From NCBI GenBank assembly GCA_020725265.1, contig DYFK01000005.1, positions 62,001 to 126,000 on the forward strand: DNA of 64,000 bases, given 5' to 3'. Position numbers and translations under genes: made by a program. The notes beneath the pieces were generated by a model. It was not told the origin of the DNA, did no database searches, and saw only the letters and a list, made by a program, of their open reading frames with translations. Source of the stretch: Hydrogenophilus sp. Lineage in GTDB: Bacteria; Pseudomonadota; Gammaproteobacteria; Burkholderiales; Thiobacillaceae. Shown here one piece after another: positions 50,494-59,493 of the stretch (the stretch's first letter is position 1; each line of letters starts with the position of its first letter).

Positions 50494-50679
50494 TTAGCTG
50501 TTGTCAGCCTTGGTATTGACAACCTTACGACCACGGTAATAACCACTCGGGCTGATGTGATGACGCAGATGCATCTCGCCGGTGGTGGCTTCCACGGCCG
50601 TCGGCGGCGTGGTCAGAAAATCGTGGGCACGATGCATGCCACGCTTGGAGGGGGATTTCTTGTTTTGTTGAACGGCCAT
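50494..50679 (-). CDS. rpmF: 50S ribosomal protein L32
   Basis: 61 residues, start at [21 protein letters not shown]. The zinc-ligand cysteines found in some L32 proteins are absent, as in E. coli; the C-terminal [10 protein letters not shown] is conserved. ATG 50679 follows AGGAGAACGA. It lies between yceD and plsX, an arrangement conserved across Gammaproteobacteria. Confidence 0.98.
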   Translation of the reverse strand: MAVQQNKKSPSKRGMHRAHDFLTTPPTAVEATTGEMHLRHHISPSGYYRGRKVVNTKADNS

Positions 50680-50723
50680 TTCGTTCTCCTGACTTTCGTC
50701 TCTATCAGATAAAAAGCAAAAAA

Positions 50724-51194
50724 CTAGATCAATTTCTCTACCGGGCAGCATCCTTCCGGGTGCTCCGGAACCACCGGCAGGCTGAGCAGGACTTCATCCT
50801 CAACCAAGGCCACCACATCCATATCCGGCTCAGCGACCAGCGCGTCCAGCATCGGATCATCCGATTCCCAACGCGCCAATTCCACCTCGTCGCGCGCGAC
50901 CGGCAAGACCGTGCGCAAGGAGATCGGCTGCTGATAGAGCCCCAGGCAACGCTGGCATCGGAGCGGCACATCCGCTTCGATTTCAAGCACCAACGCGGGT
51001 CGCCCCATCTCCGTCACCCCGGACAGCCGGTATTGCACTGCAACATGAAGTGGCGTCAAACTATCCGCGACATCAGCCACGAGTCTGGGTAGGGACTCCC
51101 TGCCCAGACTGCCGGACAACACCTCGGACGACCTCGCGAATCGCAGACTATCGATCCGGTACGCTTGTGAACCCAGGTGCTTCCGTGCAGACAT
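50724..51194 (-). CDS. yceD: YceD family protein (DUF177, 23S rRNA accumulation)
   Basis: 156 residues. The zinc-like CxxC is in [11 protein letters not shown] and a second CC lies near the end (EGCCPVEKL); [19 protein letters not shown] is the DUF177 signature. YceD is needed for normal 23S rRNA levels in some bacteria. No internal start is available before the conserved [15 protein letters not shown] region, so ATG 51194 is likely. A strong promoter ends only a few bases before it (see 51204-51232). Confidence 0.9.
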   Translation of the reverse strand: MSARKHLGSQAYRIDSLRFARSSEVLSGSLGRESLPRLVADVADSLTPLHVAVQYRLSGVTEMGRPALVLEIEADVPLRCQRCLGLYQQPISLRTVLPVARDEVELARWESDDPMLDALVAEPDMDVVALVEDEVLLSLPVVPEHPEGCCPVEKLI

Positions 51195-51203
51195 AAGCGG
51201 TAG

Positions 51204-51232
51204 ATGCTAAGCTTCAGGGCTGTTTTTGTCAA
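51204..51232 (-). promoter_or_regulatory. Sigma-70 promoter of the yceD-rpmF-plsX-fab operon
   Basis: On the minus strand, TTGACA (51232-51227, perfect -35), a 17-base spacer, and TAGCAT (51209-51204, four of six). The expected start near 51197 is only about three bases before the yceD ATG at 51194, so the yceD message would be nearly leaderless. Confidence 0.7.
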
Positions 51233-51259
51233 AATAAATGCCACCTTAAAGGCTACAGA

Positions 51260-52678
51260 GTGATCAGGAAAATTCTTGTCGCAAACCGGGGCGAAATCGC
51301 GGTGCGTATCGTTCGGGCGTGCAAGGAAATGGGCATCAAATCGGTCGCGATCTATACCGACGCGGATCGCCATGCCCTGCACGTCAAGAAAGCGGACGAG
51401 TCCTACAACATCGGCTCCGATCCGGTTCTGGGTTATCTCAACGCGCACAACATCGTCAACCTGGCGGTGGCATCCGGTTGCGACGCGCTGCACCCGGGTT
51501 ATGGTTTCCTGTCGGAAAATCCGGTCCTGGCCGAAGTGTGCGCGCGCCGCGGTATCAGGTTCATCGGCCCGTCGCCCAAGGTGATCATGCAGATGGGCGA
51601 CAAGATCCAGGCCCGCCAGGCCATGATCAAGGCCGGAATTCCCGTGGTGCCCGGCTCCGACCACAATCTGGCCGATAACCAGGAGGCGCTCGCGCTGGCG
51701 CGAAAGATCGGCTATCCGGTCATGCTCAAGGCCACCAATGGCGGTGGCGGGCGAGGCATCCGCCGATGCGATTCCGACGACGAACTGGTCAACAACTACG
51801 AACGGGTGGTCTCGGAAGCCAGCAAGGCATTCGGCAAGCCGGAAGTGTTCATTGAGAAGTGCGTGGTCAATCCCAAGCACATCGAGGTTCAGATCATCGG
51901 TGACGGCCACGGTAACTGCGTGCATCTCTATGAGCGTGACTGCTCCATTCAGCGCCGCAACCAGAAGCTGATCGAGATCGCGCCGTCACCCCAGCTCACC
52001 GATGCCCAGCGCGAGTACATCGGCAAGCTGGCCGTGCGCGCGGCCAAGGCGGTTGGCTACGTCAACGCCGGGACCGTGGAATTCCTGCTCGACTCGGACA
52101 ACCAGTTCTATTTCATGGAGATGAACACCCGGCTCCAGGTCGAGCACACCGTCACCGAGAACATCACCGGCATCGACATCGTCCAGGAACAGATCCGCAT
52201 CGCCAACGGCCTGCCACTGCAATACAAGCAGGAAGACATCCGTTACCGCGGCTTCGCCATGGAATTCCGGATCAACGCCGAGGATCCCAAGAACGGTTTC
52301 CTGCCCAGCTTCGGCCGCATCACCCGCTATTACGCCCCCGGCGGTCCAGGCGTGCGTACCGACGCGGCCATGTATTCCGGCTACACCATTCCGCCCTATT
52401 ACGATTCCATGTGCGCCAAGCTGACGGTCTGGGCGCTGACCTGGGATGGCGTCATCGAACGCGGTCGGCGCGCGCTCGACGATATGGGCGTGTATGGCGT
52501 CAAGACCACGATTCCCTATTACCAGGAAATCCTGAAGAACCCGGAATTCCGCTCGGGCCGTTTCAATACCGGCTTCGTGGAAGCCCATCCCGAACTGCTC
52601 AACTACGCGGTGCGCCGGCCGCCGGAAATGGTCGCGGCCGCGATCTCCGCCGCGATTGCCGCTCACCTCGGCATCTGA
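51260..52678 (+). CDS. pycA: Pyruvate carboxylase subunit A (biotin carboxylase)
   Basis: 472 residues, GTG start. ATP-grasp biotin carboxylase: KILVANRGEIAVRIVRACKE at the N-terminus, ATP loop KATNGGGGRGIRRC, FIEKCVVNPKHIEVQIIGDGHGN, and the catalytic MNTRLQVEHTVTENITGIDIV. It resembles AccC, but pairing with an oxaloacetate-decarboxylase-type carboxyltransferase/biotin subunit 20 bases downstream indicates two-subunit pyruvate carboxylase, as in Pseudomonas. Replenishes oxaloacetate for the TCA cycle and gluconeogenesis. Divergent from yceD. Confidence 0.92.
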   Translation: MIRKILVANRGEIAVRIVRACKEMGIKSVAIYTDADRHALHVKKADESYNIGSDPVLGYLNAHNIVNLAVASGCDALHPGYGFLSENPVLAEVCARRGIRFIGPSPKVIMQMGDKIQARQAMIKAGIPVVPGSDHNLADNQEALALARKIGYPVMLKATNGGGGRGIRRCDSDDELVNNYERVVSEASKAFGKPEVFIEKCVVNPKHIEVQIIGDGHGNCVHLYERDCSIQRRNQKLIEIAPSPQLTDAQREYIGKLAVRAAKAVGYVNAGTVEFLLDSDNQFYFMEMNTRLQVEHTVTENITGIDIVQEQIRIANGLPLQYKQEDIRYRGFAMEFRINAEDPKNGFLPSFGRITRYYAPGGPGVRTDAAMYSGYTIPPYYDSMCAKLTVWALTWDGVIERGRRALDDMGVYGVKTTIPYYQEILKNPEFRSGRFNTGFVEAHPELLNYAVRRPPEMVAAAISAAIAAHLGI

Positions 52679-52698
52679 TCTGAACGGAAGACTCGACA

Positions 52699-54555
52699 AT
52701 GGCAAAAGTACATATCTCCGAACTGGTCCTGCGCGATGGCCACCAATCCCTGATCGCCACCCGCATGCGCACCGAGGACATGCTGCCGATCTGCGGCAAA
52801 CTGGATCAAGCTGGCTTCTGGTCGCTGGAAGCCTGGGGTGGCGCCACCTTCGATGCCTGCGTGCGCTTTCTCAAGGAGGATCCGTGGGAGCGCCTGCAGA
52901 AGTTGCGCCGGGCGCTGCCCAACACGCGCATCAACATGCTGCTGCGCGGTCAGAACCTGTTGGGCTACCGCCACTATGCCGATGACGTTGTGCGCGCCTT
53001 CGTGCAAAAGGCCGCCGACAACGGCGTCGACGTGTTCCGAGTGTTCGACGCGATGAACGACACCCGCAACATGCGCGTGTCGATCGAGGCGGTGAAGAAG
53101 AGCGGCAAGCACGCTCAGGGCGCGATCTCCTACACCGTCAGTCCGGTCCACGATATCCCCTACTTCGTCGCCATGGCGCGCACGCTCGCCGAGATGGGTG
53201 TCGATTCCATCGCCATCAAGGACATGGCCGGTCTGCTGACCCCCTATGTCGCCCACGATCTGGTCAAGGCCATCAAGCAGGCGGTCAACCTGCCGGTGAA
53301 CACGCACAGCCACGCCACCGCCGGTCTGTCGGCCATGGTGCATCTGAAGTCGGTGGAAGCCGGCGCGGACATCATCGACTGCTGCAATTCCGCGTTCTCC
53401 GAAAGCGCCAGCCACGCCACCACGGAAAGTCTGGTCGCCGCGCTCCAGGGCTCCGGTTACGACACCGGCCTGAGCCTGCCGCTGTTGCAGGAAATCGCCG
53501 CCTACTTCCGCGAAGTACGCAAGAAGTACTGGCAGTTCGAGATGGACTCGCACTTCGTCGACACCCGCATCCTGACTTCGCAAGTCCCGGGCGGCATGAT
53601 CTCGAACCTGGTCAACCAGCTCAAGGAACAGGGCGCGCTCAACCGCCTGGACGACGTCATGCACGAAATCCCGCGCGTGCGCGAGGATCTCGGCTACCCG
53701 CCGCTGGTCACGCCGACCTCGCAGATCGTCGGCACCCAGGCGGTGCTCAACGTGCTCACCGGTGGCCGTTACAAATCAGTCACCAACGAGGTCAAGAATT
53801 ACCTGCTCGGCCGCTATGGCGCGGCGCCCGGCCAGGTCAACGAGGAAGTGCGCAAGCTGGCGGTGGGGAATCAGGAAGTCATCACCTGCCGCCCCGCCGA
53901 CCTGATCGGCGACGAGCTCGACAAGTTGCGCGGCGAAGCCGAAACCCTGGTGAAATCGGATGAGGACGTGCTCACCTACGCGATGTTCCCCGATCTCGGC
54001 CGCACCTTCCTGCAGGAACGCTCCGCCGGTTCACTGACCCCCGAGCCATTGCTGCCGCCGGAATCCCGCGAGGCCATGGCCAGCCCAGCGGTCTACGCGC
54101 CCAGTGAGTTCAACGTCACCCTGCACGGCGAGACCTACCACATCCGGATCAAGGGCACCGGCCAGGCCGGCGAAAGCGAGCGACCGTTCTACGTGCATGT
54201 CGACGGCGTCGCCGAGGAAGTGCTGGTGGAGGCACTCGACGAAATCGAAGTCACGCCCGCCGCTGGCGGCTCGCCGCGAAAAACCGCCGCGAAATCCGCC
54301 GGCGGCGGCAACAAGCAAAGGCCGCGGCCAACCCACGCCGGCTGCGTCACCACCGCGATGCCGGGCACCATCGTCGACGTCAAGGTCAAGGTCGGAGACA
54401 AGGTCAAGGCTGGCGACGGCGTCCTGGTCATCGAGGCGATGAAGATGGAAAACGAAGTGCAGGCAGCGGTCGGCGGCACCGTGGTCGCGATCCACGTCGC
54501 CAAGGGTGAAGCCGTGACGCCGGACCAGGTGCTGGTGGAAATCCAACCAGAGTGA
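52699..54555 (+). CDS. pycB: Pyruvate carboxylase subunit B (carboxyltransferase and biotin carrier)
   Basis: 618 residues. The carboxyltransferase barrel (about 1-300) has VLRDGHQSLIATRMRT and SIAIKDMAGLLTPYV (carbamylated-Lys region), with metal His in NTHSHATAGLSAMV. A PYC-OADA middle domain follows (about 320-450). After a Pro/Ala/Lys-rich linker comes the biotinyl domain with EAMKMENEVQAAV. It could instead be the alpha subunit of a sodium-pumping oxaloacetate decarboxylase, but no membrane beta or gamma subunit is next to it, so carboxylase is preferred. Confidence 0.92.
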   Translation: MAKVHISELVLRDGHQSLIATRMRTEDMLPICGKLDQAGFWSLEAWGGATFDACVRFLKEDPWERLQKLRRALPNTRINMLLRGQNLLGYRHYADDVVRAFVQKAADNGVDVFRVFDAMNDTRNMRVSIEAVKKSGKHAQGAISYTVSPVHDIPYFVAMARTLAEMGVDSIAIKDMAGLLTPYVAHDLVKAIKQAVNLPVNTHSHATAGLSAMVHLKSVEAGADIIDCCNSAFSESASHATTESLVAALQGSGYDTGLSLPLLQEIAAYFREVRKKYWQFEMDSHFVDTRILTSQVPGGMISNLVNQLKEQGALNRLDDVMHEIPRVREDLGYPPLVTPTSQIVGTQAVLNVLTGGRYKSVTNEVKNYLLGRYGAAPGQVNEEVRKLAVGNQEVITCRPADLIGDELDKLRGEAETLVKSDEDVLTYAMFPDLGRTFLQERSAGSLTPEPLLPPESREAMASPAVYAPSEFNVTLHGETYHIRIKGTGQAGESERPFYVHVDGVAEEVLVEALDEIEVTPAAGGSPRKTAAKSAGGGNKQRPRPTHAGCVTTAMPGTIVDVKVKVGDKVKAGDGVLVIEAMKMENEVQAAVGGTVVAIHVAKGEAVTPDQVLVEIQPE

Positions 54556-54560
54556 TGTGA

Positions 54561-54660
54561 GCGGGTAGCTTGTAGCCTGTAGCTTTTTCAAGGATGCGCG
54601 CGCAGCGCGCGACTACCAGCCACCCGCTACCAGCCACCCGCTACCAGCCACCAGCCACCT
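54561..54660. repeat. Heptamer-based tandem repeats forming an imperfect hairpin
   Basis: Left: three copies of GTAGCYT (54565-54585). Right: CTACCAGCCACCCG, itself two heptamers, at 54613-54626 and 54627-54640, then CTACCAGCCACC and AGCCACC up to the maf start codon at 54661. The left GCGGGTAGCTTGTAG pairs with the right CTACCAGCCACCCGC at 13 of 15 positions, enclosing a near-palindromic GCGCGC block. The array also replaces any normal ribosome site for maf. Confidence 0.7.
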
Positions 54661-55242
54661 ATGCGCCTCGTCCTCGCCTCCACCTCGCCTTACCGTCGCG
54701 ATCTGCTCGCGCGCCTGGGAATTCCCTTCGAGACGGCCGCGCCGGATGTCGATGAAACCCCCCTGCCCGGGGAATCGCCGGACGACACCGCGATGCGCCT
54801 TTCCCAGCTCAAGGCGCGAGCGGTCGCGGTGAAATTTCCCGACGCGCTGATCATCGGCTCCGATCAGGTCGCCCTGCTCGGTGGCCGCCAACTCGGCAAA
54901 CCCGGAAGCCACGACAACGCCGTCGAACAGCTTCGCGCCATGCGTGGCAGGACACTCGAATTCCACACCGCGCTGACCCTGCTCAATGCCCGTACCGGCC
55001 ACGCGCAAACCGCCAACGTGCCGGTGCGCCTGGTCATGCGCGACTACAGCGACACGCAGATCGAGGCGTACCTGCGCAAGGACCAGCCCTACAACTGTTG
55101 CGGCAGCGCCCGCAGCGAGTCGCTCGGCATCGCCCTGATCGCCCGTTTCGAGACCGAGGATCCCAACGCCCTGGTCGGCCTGCCCCTGATCAAGCTCACG
55201 GAAATGCTGGCGAACGAGGGCGTCGACGTCCTGACCGCCTGA
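54661..55242 (+). CDS. Maf-family nucleoside triphosphate pyrophosphatase (YceF type)
   Basis: 193 residues. Hydrolyses non-canonical nucleotides; the YceF branch prefers 7-methyl-GTP. Maf signature [20 protein letters not shown] at the N-terminus; the catalytic Asp is in [12 protein letters not shown] (YceF-like; the dTTP/UTP branch usually has a different residue after SD). The [18 protein letters not shown] segment is typical. In many relatives this gene sits next to yceD; here pycAB lies between. Ribosome-site sequence is replaced by a repeat array. Confidence 0.9.
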   Translation: MRLVLASTSPYRRDLLARLGIPFETAAPDVDETPLPGESPDDTAMRLSQLKARAVAVKFPDALIIGSDQVALLGGRQLGKPGSHDNAVEQLRAMRGRTLEFHTALTLLNARTGHAQTANVPVRLVMRDYSDTQIEAYLRKDQPYNCCGSARSESLGIALIARFETEDPNALVGLPLIKLTEMLANEGVDVLTA

Positions 55243-55261
55243 AGCGAATCGTGATCACGGC

Positions 55262-55975
55262 ATGCCCGGCACCCTTTATCTGATTCCCACGCCCCTGGCG
55301 GAGACGCCGCTCGAACAGGTTCTGCCGGAAGCCACGCGGAACATCGCGGCTCGGCTCGCCACCTATATCGTCGAGCGACCGAAAACCGCGCGCGCCTTCC
55401 TGAAACGGATCGGCACCGATATCCCCTTGCGCGAACTCACCTTGCTGGAACTGAACGAACACACACCGGCGGAAACCCTGTCCGAGCTCCTCGCGCCGCT
55501 GCTGGCGGGCGCGGATGTCGGTCTGATTTCGGAGGCTGGCTGTCCGGCCATCGCCGATCCCGGCGCGGACCTGGTACGGCTCGCGCACCGTCACGGCATC
55601 CCGGTGCGTCCACTGGTTGGTCCCTCCTCGATCCTGCTCGCGCTGATGGCCAGCGGTCTGGTTGGTCAGCGCTTCATGTTCCATGGTTACCTGCCGGTGA
55701 AAGCCGACGAGCGCGCACGCGCGCTGCGCGATCTGGAAACCCGCGCCGAGCGCGACGACGCCAGCCAGATCTTCATCGAAACACCTTACCGTAACCAGGC
55801 CATGCTCGACGCCATCCGCGCCACCTGTCGCCCGGATACCCGGCTGGCCGTGGCCCGTGACCTCACCGGTACCGGTGAACGCATCGCCAGCGCCCGCCTC
55901 GATGCTTGGCCGACGGACATGGAACTCGGTGGACAGCCTTGTGTCTTCCTGCTCTGGCGCGGAGGACCGGGATAG
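55262..55975 (+). CDS. RsmI-like SAM-dependent methyltransferase (tetrapyrrole methylase fold)
   Basis: 237 residues. It opens GTLYLIPTPLAETPLEQVLPEATRNI and has VGLISEAGCPAIADPGADLV and RPLVGPSSILLALMASGL, the SAM-binding parts of the RsmI/MraW-neighbour family. It lacks the C-terminal extension of true RsmI (about 280 residues), so it may be a paralogue with another rRNA or small-molecule substrate. It is 19 bases after maf and likely co-transcribed. Confidence 0.83.
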   Translation: MPGTLYLIPTPLAETPLEQVLPEATRNIAARLATYIVERPKTARAFLKRIGTDIPLRELTLLELNEHTPAETLSELLAPLLAGADVGLISEAGCPAIADPGADLVRLAHRHGIPVRPLVGPSSILLALMASGLVGQRFMFHGYLPVKADERARALRDLETRAERDDASQIFIETPYRNQAMLDAIRATCRPDTRLAVARDLTGTGERIASARLDAWPTDMELGGQPCVFLLWRGGPG

Positions 55976-56074
55976 CGATTCGTCGCCGCGTCGACACCAC
56001 GAACAAGCAAGCAGACCCGCGCGCGGTCGGACCCGGCCAAGCGCATGACCGTAACCCTGAAGAGAGGACAACCG

Positions 56075-56545
56075 ATGTTTTCCAAGAAGATGCTCACCCT
56101 CACCCTGGCCACGCTTTCGTTGTCGGTCGCCGGCGGCGCGCTGGCCAACAGTGGTCTCAAACCCGAGGAAATGATCAAGTTCCGCAAGGCCAGTTACAAC
56201 TTCATGGCCTGGAACATGGGCAAGATCAAGGCCAGCCTGGACGGTAACTTCAACAAGGACGAAGTGGCCAAGGCCGCCGCCGCGGTCGCGACGGTCGCCA
56301 ACTCCGGCATGGGCGCGCTGTACGCGCCGGGCACCGACAAGGACGTCGGCGGAGAGAAGACCCGGCTCAAATCCGAGTTCTTCAAGGAGCCGGAAAAAGT
56401 TCGCGAGATCGCCATGAACTTCAACGCCCAGGCCAATGAGATGGCCAAGGTCGCCGCTGGCGGTGACGTGGCGGCGGTGCGAGCCCAGTTCGGCAAGCTG
56501 GGGGATTCCTGCAAGGCCTGCCACGACCGCTACCGCGCCAAGTAA
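56075..56545 (+). CDS. Cytochrome c' (class II cytochrome c)
   Basis: 156 residues from ATG 56075, which follows GAGAGGACA. Signal peptide cleaved after GGALA. Four-helix-bundle class II cytochrome with the haem site CKACH near the C-terminus (SCKACHDRYR), and no evident sixth ligand, typical of cytochrome c'. Such proteins bind NO and CO in purple bacteria and methanotrophs. It is followed by a strong terminator and then convergent cytochrome b561. Confidence 0.9.
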   Translation: MFSKKMLTLTLATLSLSVAGGALANSGLKPEEMIKFRKASYNFMAWNMGKIKASLDGNFNKDEVAKAAAAVATVANSGMGALYAPGTDKDVGGEKTRLKSEFFKEPEKVREIAMNFNAQANEMAKVAAGGDVAAVRAQFGKLGDSCKACHDRYRAK

Positions 56546-56567
56546 GCCGGCCAGATCGACTCACGTG

Positions 56568-56595
56568 AAAACGGCCGCGATGCGGCCGTTTTTTT
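56568..56595. terminator. Rho-independent terminator between cytochrome c' and cytochrome b561
   Basis: ACGGCCGC (56571-56578), loop GAT, GCGGCCGT (56582-56589), followed by TTTTTT on the plus strand and preceded by AAAA, which gives a T-run on the minus strand too. It should stop transcription from both convergent genes. Confidence 0.9.
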
Positions 56596-56605
56596 GTCAC
56601 GCTGC

Positions 56606-57307
56606 TCACCAGTCCGGCAGCGATTCCGCGGGAATCGGCGGGGGTGGCGGCGGTTCCATGGCCAGCACGCCCCAGACCGCCAGCCCGGCGATGGTCAGGG
56701 CCAGAATCAGTGCGAACGGACCACCGCGATAACGCTCGGCGCCCGGGGCGTCGTCATCCGTACCGGCTTCGATCTCCTTCCAGCCAGTCAACATCGGCTT
56801 GACCAGATGCTCGCCACGGAACAGCCGGTGATAGGCGATCGCGCCCAGGTGCAAGGCGATCAGACCAAGCAGCAAGTCGAAGCCGAGATGATGCAGACCA
56901 GTCAGGCGGTCGCTGACATCCTTGTCGACCCAGTCGGCCAGCACTCCCTTGAACACGACATCGTCGTTGGCGAACAGACCGGTCGCCACCATGCCCAGTG
57001 GCATCAGCAAGAGCAGCAGGACCGACCAGCCGCCCAGCGGGTTGTGACCAAGCCCCCGCCAGGCCCCGCGCAAATAGGCGCGCACGGTGGCGGGGCCACG
57101 CAGGAAATCGGTGAAGCGGGCGTGCCGGGAACCGACCAAGCCCCAGACCAGGCGGAACACGATCAGGCCGAGCACGGTCAGGCCGATGCGCTGATGCCAG
57201 TCCATGGCATCGAACTCTTCGGTCAGGTAAGCCGCGCCGATCAGCAACACCAGCAACCAGTGGGACGCGCGGACGGCGCCATCCCAGACTCGCACGCGTG
57301 ATTTCAT
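56606..57307 (-). CDS. Cytochrome b561-type membrane protein
   Basis: 233 residues with four or five membrane helices. Conserved His ligands are in RASHWLLVLLIGAAYL, MDWHQRIGLTVLGLIVFRLVWG, GLHHLGFDLLLGLIALHLGAIAYH. The bacterial b561/NiFe-hydrogenase cytochrome-b-like fold passes electrons between the quinone pool and periplasmic cytochromes. The convergent cytochrome c' gene makes it a possible partner, by context only. It ends with a short Pro-rich tail (EPPPPPPIP). Confidence 0.87.
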   Translation of the reverse strand: MKSRVRVWDGAVRASHWLLVLLIGAAYLTEEFDAMDWHQRIGLTVLGLIVFRLVWGLVGSRHARFTDFLRGPATVRAYLRGAWRGLGHNPLGGWSVLLLLLMPLGMVATGLFANDDVVFKGVLADWVDKDVSDRLTGLHHLGFDLLLGLIALHLGAIAYHRLFRGEHLVKPMLTGWKEIEAGTDDDAPGAERYRGGPFALILALTIAGLAVWGVLAMEPPPPPPIPAESLPDW

Positions 57308-57320
57308 GACCCGGTTCCGG

Positions 57321-58208
57321 TCAGGCGGGGAACACGCCGGTGGACAGATAACGGTCGCCGCGGTCGCAAACGATGCTGACGATGACCGCGTCCGTCACCT
57401 CCCGGGAGAGCTGGAGCGCGGCCCACATGGCGCCACCGGAGGAAATGCCGGCGAAGATGCCCTCCTCCCTTGCCAGCCGGCGGGTGGTTTCCTCGGCATC
57501 GGCCTGGCCGACGTAGATCATGCGATCGACGCGGTCGAACTCGCAGATGGTTGGCAGATATTCCGGTGGCCACTTGCGGATGCCCGGAATCTGGGCACCC
57601 TCCTCCGGCTGCACGCCGACGATCTGGATGGACGGGTTCATTTCCTTGAGATAGCGGGAGCAGCCCATGATGGTGCCGGTGGTACCCATGCTGGAAACGA
57701 AGTGGGTGATGCGGCCACCGGTGTCGCGCCAGATCTCCGGGCCGGTGGCCTCGTAATGCGCCAGCGGGTTGTCCGGGTTGGAGAACTGATCGAGCATGAT
57801 GCCCTTGCCCTCGGCCACCAGTCGGTCGGCCAGATCGCGCGCCGCCTCCATGCCGCCCGCCTTGGGGGTCAGCATCAGCTCCGCGCCGAAAGCGCGCATG
57901 GTCTGGCGACGCTCGACGGACAGGTGCTCGGGCATGATCAGGATCATGCGGTAGCCCTTCATCGACGCGGCCATGGCCAAGGCGATCCCGGTGTTGCCGG
58001 AAGTCGCCTCGATCAGGGTATCGCCCGGCCGGATGTCGCCCCGGGCTTCGGCCTTGGCGATCATCGACAGGGCGGGCCGGTCCTTGACCGAACCTGCCGG
58101 GTTGTTTCCTTCCAGTTTTGCCAGGATGACATTCGAGGTCTCGCCCGGCAGACGCTTCAGGCGCGCCAGCGGCGTGTTACCGACGAAGTCCTCAATGGTC
58201 TTGTACAT
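57321..58208 (-). CDS. cysM: Cysteine synthase B
   Basis: 295 residues. PLP enzyme that makes cysteine from O-acetylserine and sulfide (or thiosulfate for CysM). PLP Lys is K42 in NNPAGSVKDRPAL; TSGNTGIALAMAASMKGYRM binds substrate; FVSSMGTTGTIMGCSRYLKE binds the phosphate. EGIFAGISSGGAMWAAL and the short length are CysM-like. It lies 13 bases upstream of the b561 gene on the same strand. Confidence 0.95.
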   Translation of the reverse strand: MYKTIEDFVGNTPLARLKRLPGETSNVILAKLEGNNPAGSVKDRPALSMIAKAEARGDIRPGDTLIEATSGNTGIALAMAASMKGYRMILIMPEHLSVERRQTMRAFGAELMLTPKAGGMEAARDLADRLVAEGKGIMLDQFSNPDNPLAHYEATGPEIWRDTGGRITHFVSSMGTTGTIMGCSRYLKEMNPSIQIVGVQPEEGAQIPGIRKWPPEYLPTICEFDRVDRMIYVGQADAEETTRRLAREEGIFAGISSGGAMWAALQLSREVTDAVIVSIVCDRGDRYLSTGVFPA

Positions 58209-58244
58209 GACGGATCGCGAGTGGTGAATGGTGTGCGGCTGATA

Positions 58245-58258
58245 CTACTAGCTACTAG
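58245..58258. repeat. CTACTAG heptamer tandem repeat
   Basis: CTACTAG occurs twice in tandem (58245-58251, 58252-58258) in the gap between cysM and ugd. It has the same 7-base period and TAG-rich character as the array at 54561-54660. Confidence 0.5.
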
Positions 58259-58282
58259 CGGCTTCCGATTTGCCGATCGTCC

Positions 58283-59449
58283 TCAGTCCTTGCCGAACAG
58301 ATCCCGGCTGTAGACCTTGTCGGCCACGTCCCGGATATCCTCGGTAATGCGATTGGCGACGATGACGTCGGACAGGCGCTTGAACTCGGCCAGGTCGTTG
58401 ACCACCCTGGAGTGGAAGAACTCGGGCTCCTTCAACACTGGTTCGTAGACGATGACCTCGATGCCCTTGGCCTTGATCCGCTTCATGATGCCCTGAATGC
58501 TGGAGGCCCGGAAGTTGTCCGAACCCGACTTCATGATCAGCCGGTGAATGCCAACCACCTTGGGGTTCCGTCGGATGATGGAATCGGCGACGAAATCCTT
58601 GCGGGTGGTGTTGGATTCGACGATGGCGTGGATCAGGTTCTGCGGCACGTCGCGGTAATTGGCCAAAAGCTGTTTGGTGTCCTTGGGCAGGCAGTAGCCG
58701 CCGTAACCGAAAGAAGGGTTGTTGTAATGGCTGCCGATGCGCGGATCGAGGCTGACGCCATCGATGATCTGCTTGGTATCGAGGCCATGGGTGGCCGCGT
58801 AGGTATCGAGCTCGTTGAAATAGGCCACGCGCATGGCGAGATAGGTATTGGAGAACAGCTTGATCGCCTCGGCCTCGGTGGCGTCGGTGAACAGCACGGC
58901 GATATCCTGTTTCACCGCGCCCTGCTTGAGCAAATTGGCGAACGTCTCGGCCCGGGCCGAGCGCTCGCCGATGACGATGCGCGACGGATGCAGGTTGTCG
59001 TACAGGGCCTTGCCCTCGCGCAGGAACTCGGGCGAGAAGATCAGGTTGTCGCACTTGAACTGAGCCCTGACCTTGGCGGTGTAGCCGACCGGCACCGTGG
59101 ACTTGATCACCATCACCGCCTGGGGATTGATGGCCATGACATCCTGGATCACCGCTTCCACCGAGCGGGTGTTGAAGTAGTTGGTCTCCGGGTCATAGTC
59201 GGTCGGGGTGGCGATGACCACGAATTCCGCGCCCTCATAGGCGTCGCGTTTGTCCAGGGTGGCGCGAAAATCCAGCTTGCGGTTCGTCAGGTAGTCCTCG
59301 ATCTCGGCATCGACGATGGGCGACTCCTTGCGATTCAGCATCGCCACCTTCTCGGGCACGATGTCGAGCGCGACCACTTCGTTGTGCTGGGCAAGCAGGA
59401 TGGCGTTGGACAGACCGACGTAACCGGTGCCGGCGATGGCGATTTTCAT
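58283..59449 (-). CDS. ugd: UDP-glucose 6-dehydrogenase
   Basis: 388 residues. Oxidises UDP-glucose to UDP-glucuronate for polysaccharide or lipid A modification. NAD-binding [17 protein letters not shown] at the N-terminus, [18 protein letters not shown] in the middle, and catalytic Cys in [16 protein letters not shown] near residue 250. The short length and [12 protein letters not shown] opening match the E. coli Ugd branch. It is 44 bases after pyrF on the same strand, while no other capsule or sugar gene is present. Confidence 0.97.
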   Translation of the reverse strand: MKIAIAGTGYVGLSNAILLAQHNEVVALDIVPEKVAMLNRKESPIVDAEIEDYLTNRKLDFRATLDKRDAYEGAEFVVIATPTDYDPETNYFNTRSVEAVIQDVMAINPQAVMVIKSTVPVGYTAKVRAQFKCDNLIFSPEFLREGKALYDNLHPSRIVIGERSARAETFANLLKQGAVKQDIAVLFTDATEAEAIKLFSNTYLAMRVAYFNELDTYAATHGLDTKQIIDGVSLDPRIGSHYNNPSFGYGGYCLPKDTKQLLANYRDVPQNLIHAIVESNTTRKDFVADSIIRRNPKVVGIHRLIMKSGSDNFRASSIQGIMKRIKAKGIEVIVYEPVLKEPEFFHSRVVNDLAEFKRLSDVIVANRITEDIRDVADKVYSRDLFGKD

Positions 59450-59493
59450 GGTTGTACTCCCTCCTGGATCAAGAATCGGAAATGCTTGCGGCG

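Noticed and set aside
51260-52678. Calling the biotin carboxylase accC
   Set aside because: No accB next to it, and a carboxyltransferase with its own biotin domain follows 20 bases later, which fits pyruvate carboxylase.
54565-54660. CRISPR-like array before maf
   Set aside because: Units are 7 or 14 bases and contiguous with no spacers; no cas genes in the window.
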